Positions 1 to 5,848 of a stretch of 7,373 nt of DNA are shown here, piece by piece. Every line of letters starts with the position of its first letter. The stretch's first letter is position 1. The notes under the pieces are model-generated. The model did no database searches and was not told the origin of the DNA. It worked only from the letters and a program-made list of their open reading frames with translations. Location: the NCBI GenBank assembly GCA_016649925.1, contig JAENWO010000116.1, positions 1 through 7,373 on the forward strand. Direction: 5' to 3'. The DNA comes from Actinomycetales bacterium (GTDB lineage Bacteria; Actinomycetota; Actinomycetes; Actinomycetales; Beutenbergiaceae). The position numbers and the translations under genes were made by a program.

Positions 1-130
1 GGCCCTCGACCTCGGCCGCGGTGCCCACGTATCGCTCGGAGATCATCTTCGGTTTGCCGTCCACCCAGCCCATCTGGCGCAGGTACCAGTACGGGTTGCC
101 GTGGATGACCTTCTTATACAAACTTGTCAT
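1..130 (-). CDS. IS1634/IS4-type transposase, N-terminal fragment (runs off the window)
   Basis: Only the first 43 codons are present, starting at ATG 130-128; the gene continues beyond base 1. The peptide begins MTSLYKKVIHGNPYWYLRQM and continues with a VDGKPKMISERYVGTAAEVE segment. This pattern (a short basic start, an aromatic Y-W-Y strand, then V-D-G-K-P and E-R-Y-V-G-T) is typical of the N-terminus of IS1634-family DDE transposases within the IS4 superfamily. The catalytic DDE residues would lie outside the window, so activity cannot be judged. There is no clear Shine-Dalgarno, but a promoter ends 7 nt before the ATG, which fits a leaderless message. It is transcribed in the same direction as the ThDP enzyme gene but is 244 bp away and has its own promoter. 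Family assignment rests on recognition of a short N-terminus and is moderate. Confidence 0.75.
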   Translation of the reverse strand, partial: MTSLYKKVIHGNPYWYLRQMGWVDGKPKMISERYVGTAAEVEG

Positions 131-166
131 ACTTTAGGTCATAGGCCAATTCCGAGGCAGAATCAA
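131..166 (-). promoter_or_regulatory. Promoter for the transposase, predicted leaderless
   Basis: On the minus strand TTGATT (166-161) and TATGAC (143-138) are separated by exactly 17 nt. Each matches the sigma-70-type consensus at four of six positions. The ATG begins 7 nt after the -10 hexamer, so the expected transcription start falls on or next to the start codon. Leaderless mRNAs are common in actinobacteria. Assignment is by inspection only. Confidence 0.5.
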
Positions 167-176
167 GCACCGAACC

Positions 177-199
177 GGCGTGTCACAAGTGACAACGCC
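177..199. repeat. Inverted repeat, 10-bp arms with one bulged base
   Basis: The core TGTCAC-AA-GTGACA (181-194) is a perfect 6-bp inverted repeat. After skipping one A (195), pairing resumes with GGCG (177-180) against CGCC (196-199). It sits 11 bp upstream of the transposase -35 and about 175 bp downstream of the ThDP enzyme stop. It could be an operator, a U-tract-less terminator for the leftward operon, or part of an insertion sequence end. The sequence does not decide between these. Confidence 0.55.
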
Positions 200-374
200 T
201 CAACTCACGCAGCGAAGGACCCCGCAGAACACCACGATCTCGGAAACTCAAGCTACCCCCTTCCTCCTGCGCATGACTGACATGGCTCCTCCTCAACTGG
301 GCCGGCATCACCGACTACCTAACTAGTACGTTACTTGTGGACGACGGGCACCGGAAGGCACTCGCCCCGAGAAT

Positions 375-2144
375 TCAGTCGAAGACACCCCGATAGATGT
401 CCTTGATGTTCCAGTGCCCGGGAGTGGGCACCGGCTCGTTCACCATGGGTACGTCGATCACGGTCGGTCGACGCGACTCGAGGGCCTTAGCGAGCGCCTT
501 GCCGAGATCGGCGACATCGGCGACCAAGTACCCCTCGGCCCCGCAGGCTCGTCCCAGTGCAGCGAAGTCTGGGCTGTACGGCTGACCGTCGCGGTCAAGG
601 AACTCGCATCCGTAGCTCGCTCCGTAGCTTGAGGCCTGAAGGTCCGCGATCGTTCCGTGTGCTGCGTTGTTCATCACCACGAACACCACGGGCAGGTTGC
701 GCTCGACGGCTGTGGGCAGAGCCGCGAGCTGCGCGCTCATGCCACCGTCACCCACCAGGGCGACAACAGCACGGTCGGGCCAGGCGAGCTGCACCCCGAG
801 AGCCGCTGCCGGACCGAAGCCCATCGTTGAGGCACCCCCGGGTGTGATGAAGCGCCCCGCGTCGCTCATCGGATATCTCTGGGCGACGCCATTCTTGTTC
901 CAACCGACGTCAGTCACCAGGACAGAGTCCTCGGGCAGATGCTCGCGGACGTCCTTGAGGATGCGCTCCGGTCGCAACGGGAATGCGTCGCTGGCGCCGC
1001 GTTCCTCTGTATCGGCGAACAGGGCGCGACGAGTCTCGGCGATCTCGCCGCGCAGGTCGGGCCGCTCGACCGGCTCCGCACCGGCGCGGTCGAGTGCTGC
1101 CTCGATCGCGTCCAGCGCCTGGCTCACGTCAGCGACCGCCCCGATGGCGACTGGGTAGTTGCGACCGATCTCGGCGGAGTCCACATCGATCTGCACCAGC
1201 CGGCTGGGCGGGAACTGCCACGTGTAGTCGCGTTCCCACGAACTGGCGTCCGTCTCTGCGAAACGGGTGCCCAGCGCCAGGACCAGGTCCGCGGAACGTG
1301 CGTACTCGTTGGTGAACTCCAGCCCCCAGAATCCAGGCATCCCCAGGAGCAATGGGTGGTCGTCCGACACCACGCTCTTGGCCATGAGGGAGTGCACGAG
1401 GGGAATGTCGAAGCGGTCGGCAATCCTCAGCATGGCGGCCTTCGCGTCAGCCTTGCGCACACCTCCACCGAAGTAGATGAGAGGTCGCTCCGCCCGCACC
1501 AGCTCCGCGGCAATCGCGTCGGCGGTCTCGCTGGGAAGCGCCGGCGGCGAGGTGGTCACGGGCAACGGGTACGCGTCCGCGGCCTCGACACCGAGGGGCC
1601 GCGAGAACATGTCCATGGGGACGTTGAGGAGTGTCACACCCGGCCGACCGGACCCGGCGGTCCAGTAGGCCCGCTCGAGGAACCGAGGCAGGTCCTCCAC
1701 GCGAGAGACGTCCCAAGCACGCTTGACGAAGGGACGGTAGATGGCCGTCTGGTCCGCATCAGCGTGCAGATTCACCTCTTGGTGCGGGTGGCGGCCACGG
1801 TAGTAGGAGGGGATGTCACCGCTGATGACGACGAGCGGGACCGAGTCGAGTGCTGCGGTCGCGGCTCCCGTCACCGCGTTCATCATTCCAGGGCCGACGT
1901 GGACCACCACCACGCCCGGTCGACCCGTGGCGCGCGCGTAGCCGTCGGCCGCGTGGGCCGCTGTCTGCTCGTGTCGGAAGACGACGAAGTCGATGCTGCT
2001 GCGACCAAAGGCGTCGAGCAGTGCGATGTTGGTGTGCCCGCACAGCCCGAATACGTGCGTGACTCCCCATGCCTCGAGCTGGCGCACGACGACGTCGGCC
2101 CCGGTCGAGGAACGGTCTTCCGGCGCCGTCGTGTCTGTCGACAT
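375..2144 (-). CDS. Thiamine-diphosphate-dependent enzyme, acetolactate synthase-like / 2-oxoacid decarboxylase superfamily (589 aa)
   Basis: A three-domain ThDP enzyme. The N-terminal pyrimidine-binding domain (about 14-180) contains the activating glutamate E59 in RHEQTAAHAADGYARATG. A central domain spans about 200-355. The C-terminal pyrophosphate-binding domain (about 390-570) has the metal and ThDP motif GDG (465-467) followed 27 residues later by N492-N493. The tail is unusual: GHWNIKDIYRGVF. Family members include acetolactate synthase, glyoxylate carboligase, benzoylformate and sulfopyruvate decarboxylases, and oxalyl-CoA decarboxylase/2-hydroxyacyl-CoA lyase. The sequence alone does not fix the substrate. 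There is no separate regulatory small subunit and an aldehyde dehydrogenase lies directly upstream, so a decarboxylase or lyase releasing an aldehyde is more likely than anabolic acetolactate synthase. I chose the ATG at 2144 because AGGAGG lies 8 nt before it. An in-frame ATG at 2180 overlaps the upstream stop (ATGA) and would add 12 residues. The frame stays open to 2435, but that part overlaps the dehydrogenase and is not family-like. Confidence 0.92.
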   Translation of the reverse strand: MSTDTTAPEDRSSTGADVVVRQLEAWGVTHVFGLCGHTNIALLDAFGRSSIDFVVFRHEQTAAHAADGYARATGRPGVVVVHVGPGMMNAVTGAATAALDSVPLVVISGDIPSYYRGRHPHQEVNLHADADQTAIYRPFVKRAWDVSRVEDLPRFLERAYWTAGSGRPGVTLLNVPMDMFSRPLGVEAADAYPLPVTTSPPALPSETADAIAAELVRAERPLIYFGGGVRKADAKAAMLRIADRFDIPLVHSLMAKSVVSDDHPLLLGMPGFWGLEFTNEYARSADLVLALGTRFAETDASSWERDYTWQFPPSRLVQIDVDSAEIGRNYPVAIGAVADVSQALDAIEAALDRAGAEPVERPDLRGEIAETRRALFADTEERGASDAFPLRPERILKDVREHLPEDSVLVTDVGWNKNGVAQRYPMSDAGRFITPGGASTMGFGPAAALGVQLAWPDRAVVALVGDGGMSAQLAALPTAVERNLPVVFVVMNNAAHGTIADLQASSYGASYGCEFLDRDGQPYSPDFAALGRACGAEGYLVADVADLGKALAKALESRRPTVIDVPMVNEPVPTPGHWNIKDIYRGVFD

Positions 2145-2160
2145 CAGCGTGGCCTCCTGT
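2145..2160 (-). promoter_or_regulatory. Shine-Dalgarno deciding the start of the ThDP enzyme gene
   Basis: On the minus strand AGGAGG lies 8 nt before the ATG at 2144. The competing ATG at 2180 has only a weak GGGGAG-like stretch 5 to 6 nt upstream, but it overlaps the dehydrogenase stop as ATGA, so coupled initiation there is possible. The stronger site favours 2144. Confidence 0.7.
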
Positions 2161-2176
2161 GGTGGGTTGGCGATGG

Positions 2177-3643
2177 TCATTTGGCGGCTCCCCACACGGA
2201 CTGGTCCTTCCAGAGGAGGGTCTTGACGTAGGTGTAGTCGTCGATCATCCAGCGCGGCGACTCGCGCCCGATGCCGGAATCCTTGACGCCCCCGAAGGGC
2301 ACGTTGTCCAGGCGGAAGTTCGACGTTCCACCGACCACGACGGCACCCACCTGCAGCTCGCGCCAAGCTTGGAAGATGCGCCGGCTGTCGTGGGTGAACA
2401 GTCCGGCCTGGAGTCCGAAGCGGCTGTGGTTGCACTCCTCGATGACGTCACCGAACTCGTCGTACGGCAGCACGACGACAGCGGCTCCGAAGGCCTCCTC
2501 GCGCACGATGGTGGCGTCGCGCGGAGGGTCGACCAGCACAATCGGCTCGAGCGTCGCGCCGTGTCGCGTGCCCCCGCAGGCCAGTTTTGCGCCGTCCCGC
2601 TCGGCCTCCCGCGCCCACTGCAGCACACGTTCGGCAGCTTGCTCATCGACCATGCTGCCGACGTCCGTGTCCTCGTCCAGCGGATCGCCCAGTTGGAGCT
2701 TGCGAACCGCAGCAGCGAGCTGATCGGCGAAATCGGCGAGCATCGTCCGCGGCACGAAGATGCGCTGGACGGAGATGCAACTCTGACCCGAGTTGCTGAA
2801 TCCGGTGCGCGCACACTCGGCGGCGGCGGCGGACAGGTCCGCGTCCTCGCACACGATCGTGGCGGCGTTGCCGCCGAGTTCCAACACCAGCCGCTTGCCA
2901 GCACCGCTGCGCGCGACTGCTTGGCCGGCGGCGGCACTTCCGGTGAAGCTGATCGCCGCCACCACAGGGCTGCCCGTCAGGATCGCGCCGAGGTCCGGGC
3001 CGCCGTTCAAAACCTGTACCGCCGAAGGCGGGAGCCCGGCCTCCATCATCAGTTCCACGAGCCGCGTCGAGCTGGCCGGTGCCTGCGGCGGCGGTTTCAC
3101 GATGGTGGTGTTGCCAGCCGCGAAGGAGGCGGCCAGCTTGTGCGCGAGAAGATTGACGGGGGCGTTGAACGGGGTGATCGCAACCACAACGCCGACCGGA
3201 GCGCGGAATGTCATAGCGATGGTGCCGGCCCCGCGAGCCCAACCGGCTGTGGGAAGAACTTCCCCACCGATCCGTCGCGCCTCTGCTGCGGAAAGCGCCA
3301 GCGTCTCGGCCGCCCTGAGCGCCTCACCCCGCCCATCCTTCACGGGCTTGCCCAGCTCGAGGGCCAGCGGGCGGGCCAGGTCCTCACGGTGCTCCTCGAC
3401 CAGTCTGGAGGCACGCTCCAGGATCTCCGCTCGCGCGGCGGGTGATAGAGCAGCGACCTCTGCTGCCGCGGTGCTCGCAAACTCGAGCGCGCGCTCGGCA
3501 TCGGTAGCACTCGCCTGGGCAACCGAACTCACTGAACGCCCGACCATCGGGCCGTTCCGGTCGATACTGTCGCCATCGACCCAGGACCCTGCAACGAGGT
3601 TCTGCACCTGTACCGGCACCTCGTGCTTCACTCGCCTCACCAC
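2177..3643 (-). CDS. NAD(P)-dependent aldehyde dehydrogenase, lactaldehyde/GapN-like subgroup (488 aa)
   Basis: Oxidises an aldehyde to the acid with NAD(P)+. The full ALDH fold is present at normal length. Visible motifs: ITPFN with N160 (oxyanion hole), K183 in IVKPPPQAP (cofactor), FTGS (233-236), the general base E255 in LELGGN, the catalytic cysteine C289 in NSGQSCISVQRIFV, E383 in EEAFG, and NVPFGGVKDSGIGRE (447-461). The SGQSCISVQR and NVPFGGVKDSGIGRE signatures resemble non-phosphorylating GapN, lactaldehyde, phosphonoacetaldehyde and sulfoacetaldehyde dehydrogenases; the substrate is not readable from this. The motif after the EEAFG glutamate is FGAAV instead of the usual FGPV. It is the first gene of the leftward operon and is followed after 32 bp by the ThDP enzyme, whose aldehyde product it could oxidise. 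The start is uncertain: GTG at 3643, 3640 and 3631 all lie before the conserved VQNLVAGSWV strand, and none has a strong ribosome binding site. Confidence 0.95.
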   Translation of the reverse strand: MVRRVKHEVPVQVQNLVAGSWVDGDSIDRNGPMVGRSVSSVAQASATDAERALEFASTAAAEVAALSPAARAEILERASRLVEEHREDLARPLALELGKPVKDGRGEALRAAETLALSAAEARRIGGEVLPTAGWARGAGTIAMTFRAPVGVVVAITPFNAPVNLLAHKLAASFAAGNTTIVKPPPQAPASSTRLVELMMEAGLPPSAVQVLNGGPDLGAILTGSPVVAAISFTGSAAAGQAVARSGAGKRLVLELGGNAATIVCEDADLSAAAAECARTGFSNSGQSCISVQRIFVPRTMLADFADQLAAAVRKLQLGDPLDEDTDVGSMVDEQAAERVLQWAREAERDGAKLACGGTRHGATLEPIVLVDPPRDATIVREEAFGAAVVVLPYDEFGDVIEECNHSRFGLQAGLFTHDSRRIFQAWRELQVGAVVVGGTSNFRLDNVPFGGVKDSGIGRESPRWMIDDYTYVKTLLWKDQSVWGAAK

Positions 3644-3659
3644 TTTCTAACCGTCTAGC

Positions 3660-3673
3660 GGTCCGTGTGGACC
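3660..3673. repeat. Palindrome GGTCC-N4-GGACC, candidate IclR operator
   Basis: Perfect 5-bp arms around GTGT form a 14-bp palindrome 17 bp upstream of the dehydrogenase start and overlapping a plausible -35 for the regulator gene. Its size and position suit an IclR-family dimer, but no protein-binding evidence can be drawn from sequence alone. Confidence 0.4.
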
Positions 3674-3779
3674 ACTGCGTAGACTTGGTGTACGTTACAG
3701 GTCAACAAGACACGCTGGCAAGGCCTGATGTGAAACTGGTCACCGATTGGTTCCACGACGGACTCGCCATCCCGGCCTC

Positions 3780-3786
3780 AGGAGGT
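3780..3786 (+). promoter_or_regulatory. Shine-Dalgarno of the IclR regulator
   Basis: AGGAGGT ends 5 nt before the ATG at 3792. This decides for 3792 over the upstream in-frame ATG at 3747, which has no comparable site and would add 15 residues lacking family character. Confidence 0.8.
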
Positions 3787-3791
3787 CCCTC

Positions 3792-4622
3792 ATGGTCAAC
3801 CGCAGAAGCCCCGCTAAGACCGTGGGCGAACCCACCGTGGCCGCCGAGTCGGAAGGCCTCGCGGCCGACGGAGGCGGCGGAGTTCGCAGTGTTCAGCGCG
3901 CGCTGGACATCCTCAACCTGCTGAGCGAGGAGCGGCCCCAGATCACCATCCGTGACATCGTCGACAGCACGGGCTTGGCGAAGACCACGGTGATCCGCCT
4001 CACTCAGACCCTCGTTCAGGCTGGTCTCTTGTGGGCGACCGAATCGGGATACATGGCCGGGCCCGGCCTCTGGCGGTGGGCCCATCTCGCCCGGAACGCG
4101 TGGGAACTTCCCCCCGAGTTCCGCAGCATGCTCACCGACATGGCGCGCGAGCACCAGGAGACGGTCAACCTCTACATCCGCCGAGACATTCGGCGCCTGT
4201 GCATCGCCCAGGCAGAGAGCCCGCGTGCTCTGCGTCATGTGGTCAACGTGGGGGACGAGTTCCCAATGTGGGCCGGCGCCTCTGCGAAGGTGTTGCTCGC
4301 CGACGTGGATGAAGGTCTACTGGCCCGTGTCGTCGCAGGCGCTCCACCTGGACGCTGCGAGCTCGTCGACCTCCGCGAGGCGGTAGTGGCGGCCAAGCAG
4401 GCGGGCTACGCGGTCTCCCACGGGGAGCGAGAGCTGGGAGTGTCGGCAGTCGCCGTCCCCGTACACGACGACGGCCGCGTCATCGCCGCCGTAAGCATGA
4501 GCGGCGCCACCGCGCGGTTCACCGAGGACAGGATCCCCAACTTCGCGTCGACCTTGCGCAGCGCGGCTGTCGCCATGTCGGGCCGTGCACTCGGCACGGC
4601 CGTCAAGGGGGCCTCAGCATGA
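3792..4622 (+). CDS. IclR-family transcriptional regulator (276 aa)
   Basis: A DNA-binding regulator, probably of this locus. It has a disordered N-terminal extension (1-30), a winged helix-turn-helix (about 31-95) with the recognition segment ITIRDIVDSTGLAKTTVIRL (51-70), and the IclR effector-binding domain (about 108-265). The effector domain shows typical blocks: QETVNLYIRRD, GDEFPMWAGASAKVLLA, AGYAVSHGERELGVSAVAVPV and RVIAAVSMSGATARF. Length is normal for the family. Known family members bind small organic acids or acyl-CoA intermediates and act as repressors or activators. The gene is divergent from the dehydrogenase/ThDP operon and is the first gene of the CoA-transferase/lyase operon, overlapping the next gene by ATGA. 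It is therefore placed to control both units and its own expression. The effector is unknown; the substrate or product of the encoded pathway is the natural guess. A strong AGGAGGT supports the start. Confidence 0.95.
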   Translation: MVNRRSPAKTVGEPTVAAESEGLAADGGGGVRSVQRALDILNLLSEERPQITIRDIVDSTGLAKTTVIRLTQTLVQAGLLWATESGYMAGPGLWRWAHLARNAWELPPEFRSMLTDMAREHQETVNLYIRRDIRRLCIAQAESPRALRHVVNVGDEFPMWAGASAKVLLADVDEGLLARVVAGAPPGRCELVDLREAVVAAKQAGYAVSHGERELGVSAVAVPVHDDGRVIAAVSMSGATARFTEDRIPNFASTLRSAAVAMSGRALGTAVKGASA

Positions 4623-5836
4623 GCCTCATGGATGGCGCGGCGCCGGGCCCGACACCAGCCGTCAGCGACGGCCTCCTCTCTGGAGTTCGCATCCTTGACC
4701 TCACCAACGTATTGGCAGGGCCCTTTTGCAGCTATCAATTGATGTTGCTCGGGGCCGAGGTGACGAAGGTGGAGATCCCTGGGCGGGGTGACCTCGCTCG
4801 CCAGCTCGGTCCGGACCCCGGCCTGAACGCGAGATCCCTCGGCGCCTCCTTCTTGGCCCAGAACGCCGGCAAACGGTCCGTCGAGCTGGACATGAAGGCA
4901 CCGCAGGACCGAGCGCGCTTCGAGCGCCAGCTTCTTGAGTCGGAGGTTCTCATTGAGAACTTCCGCCCCGGGGTGATGGCCCGGCTGGGCTACTCCTGGG
5001 AGCACCTGCAGGAACTGCACCCTGGTCTCATCTATTGCGCCATCTCAGGCTTCGGTCAGACGGGACCGATGAGTCAGCGACCGGCATACGATCAGATAGT
5101 CCAGGGACTGTCCGGGATGATGAGCGTCACCGGCACCGAAGAAACGGCCCCGCTACGGGTCGGGTTCCCGATTTGCGACACGGTGGGTGGCTTGGTTGCC
5201 GCCATGAGCATCAACGCAGCTCTGGTCAAGAAGCACCGGACCGGCGAAGGCACCCACCTCGACGTCTCGATACTCGAGGCATCGCTCTCGGCGATGGGAT
5301 GGGCCGTCAGCAACTACCTCGTGAGCGGCGTTGAACCCGGCCCCATGGGTGATCAGAATGCGACGGCCGCTCCTTCAGGGACCTTCCACGCCGCCGACGG
5401 GCCCCTCAACATCGCCGCCAACCGTCAGGAACAGTTCGAGACCCTATGCCGGCTCATCGGCCGCAAGGATCTCATCCACGACCCGCGCTTCGCTCAGCGA
5501 GAGGACCGCAAGCTCCACCGGGAGGATCTCAACCGCGAGATCAACACGGGCCTCGCCGCCAACACAGCCGCCTGGTGGGAGGAGACGCTCTCCTCCGGGG
5601 GTGTCCCGGCGGCACGCATCTTGACCGTGTCCCAAGCTGTCTCCCTGGACCAGCTTCGACACAGGGACTTCTTCGCAGAGGTGGACTTGCCAGGCTCCGC
5701 CGGCGAACAGGTTCGCGTCATGGGTGCAGGCGTTCGAGTGGACGGTCAGTCACTTAAGCCCGCTTTTCGGGCTCCTCTCCTGGGCGAGCACAACAGCGTC
5801 CAGACCGACGGTGCCGCGGTCCAGCGGCTCATCTGA
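4619..5836 (+). CDS. Class III CoA-transferase, CaiB/BaiF family (405 aa)
   Basis: Moves CoA from an acyl-CoA donor to a carboxylic acid through an enzyme-bound aspartyl intermediate. The N-terminus has the family block GVRILDLTNVLAGPFCSYQL (22-41), then GAEVTKVEIPGRGD (45-58), NAGKRSVELDMK (82-93), IENFRPGVMARLGY (112-125) and YCAISGFGQTGP (139-150). The candidate catalytic aspartate is D187 in GFPICDTVGGL, followed by NAALVKKHRTGEG. Length is normal for formyl-CoA, succinyl-CoA or carnitine-type transferases. Subfamily motifs do not reveal the acid. It is translationally coupled to the regulator (ATG inside its ATGA stop overlap) and also has AAGGGGG 7 nt upstream. The citrate-synthase-like gene follows after 12 bp, so the most economical reading is that this enzyme makes the CoA thioester which that protein cleaves. 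Which CoA donor it uses, perhaps acetyl- or succinyl-CoA, is inference. A second in-frame ATG at codon 4 is a possible start. Confidence 0.95.
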   Translation: MSLMDGAAPGPTPAVSDGLLSGVRILDLTNVLAGPFCSYQLMLLGAEVTKVEIPGRGDLARQLGPDPGLNARSLGASFLAQNAGKRSVELDMKAPQDRARFERQLLESEVLIENFRPGVMARLGYSWEHLQELHPGLIYCAISGFGQTGPMSQRPAYDQIVQGLSGMMSVTGTEETAPLRVGFPICDTVGGLVAAMSINAALVKKHRTGEGTHLDVSILEASLSAMGWAVSNYLVSGVEPGPMGDQNATAAPSGTFHAADGPLNIAANRQEQFETLCRLIGRKDLIHDPRFAQREDRKLHREDLNREINTGLAANTAAWWEETLSSGGVPAARILTVSQAVSLDQLRHRDFFAEVDLPGSAGEQVRVMGAGVRVDGQSLKPAFRAPLLGEHNSVQTDGAAVQRLI

Positions 5837-5848
5837 AGGACGGTAAGC

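Larger units (their letters stand above)
131..374. other. Intergenic region between transposase fragment and ThDP enzyme gene
   Basis: This 244-bp stretch contains the transposase promoter and the inverted repeat described separately, and a second copy of the core GTACGTTAC (326-334). No open frame in it has a convincing start and ribosome binding site. A stretch in one plus-strand frame (276-389) has good GC3 in its first half but no start codon with support, so it may be a remnant. I see no clear transposase terminal inverted repeat or target duplication, because the other end of the element is outside the window. Confidence 0.4.
3644..3791. promoter_or_regulatory. Divergent control region between dehydrogenase and IclR regulator
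   Basis: This 148-bp region must hold the starts of both operons. On the plus strand TGGACC (3668-3673) and TACGTT (3691-3696) are spaced 17 nt. On the minus strand TTGCCA (3721-3716) and TAACGT (3697-3692) are spaced 18 nt. The two -10 candidates share the symmetric 11-mer TGTACGTTACA (3689-3699). A second inverted repeat, GGTCC-GTGT-GGACC (3660-3673), overlaps the plus-strand -35 and lies in the predicted leader of the dehydrogenase mRNA. IclR-family proteins usually bind such short palindromes in the divergent promoter next to their own gene, so either repeat may be the operator. The hexamer matches are weak to moderate and were made by eye. Confidence 0.55.

Noticed and set aside
939..2231. 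430-codon plus-strand open frame opposite the ThDP enzyme
   Set aside because: Antisense shadow produced by high GC; rich in Arg, His, Gly and Val, with no domain pattern, while the minus strand carries clear ThDP motifs.
2145..2435. N-terminal extension of the ThDP enzyme up to 2435 (686-aa frame)
   Set aside because: It lies on the 3' end of the aldehyde dehydrogenase in another frame, has arginine- and proline-rich shadow composition, and is preceded by no usable ribosome binding site; the family domain starts just after 2144.
2069..3445. 458-codon plus-strand open frame opposite the aldehyde dehydrogenase
   Set aside because: Shadow of a well-supported gene; no recognisable motif and no ribosome binding site.
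2793..3650. 285-codon plus-strand open frame rich in Ala, Ser and Arg
   Set aside because: Composition typical of a GC-rich antisense frame; overlaps the conserved core of the dehydrogenase.
4406..5020. 204-codon minus-strand frame across the regulator/CoA-transferase junction
   Set aside because: It spans two well-supported plus-strand genes and shows no family pattern.
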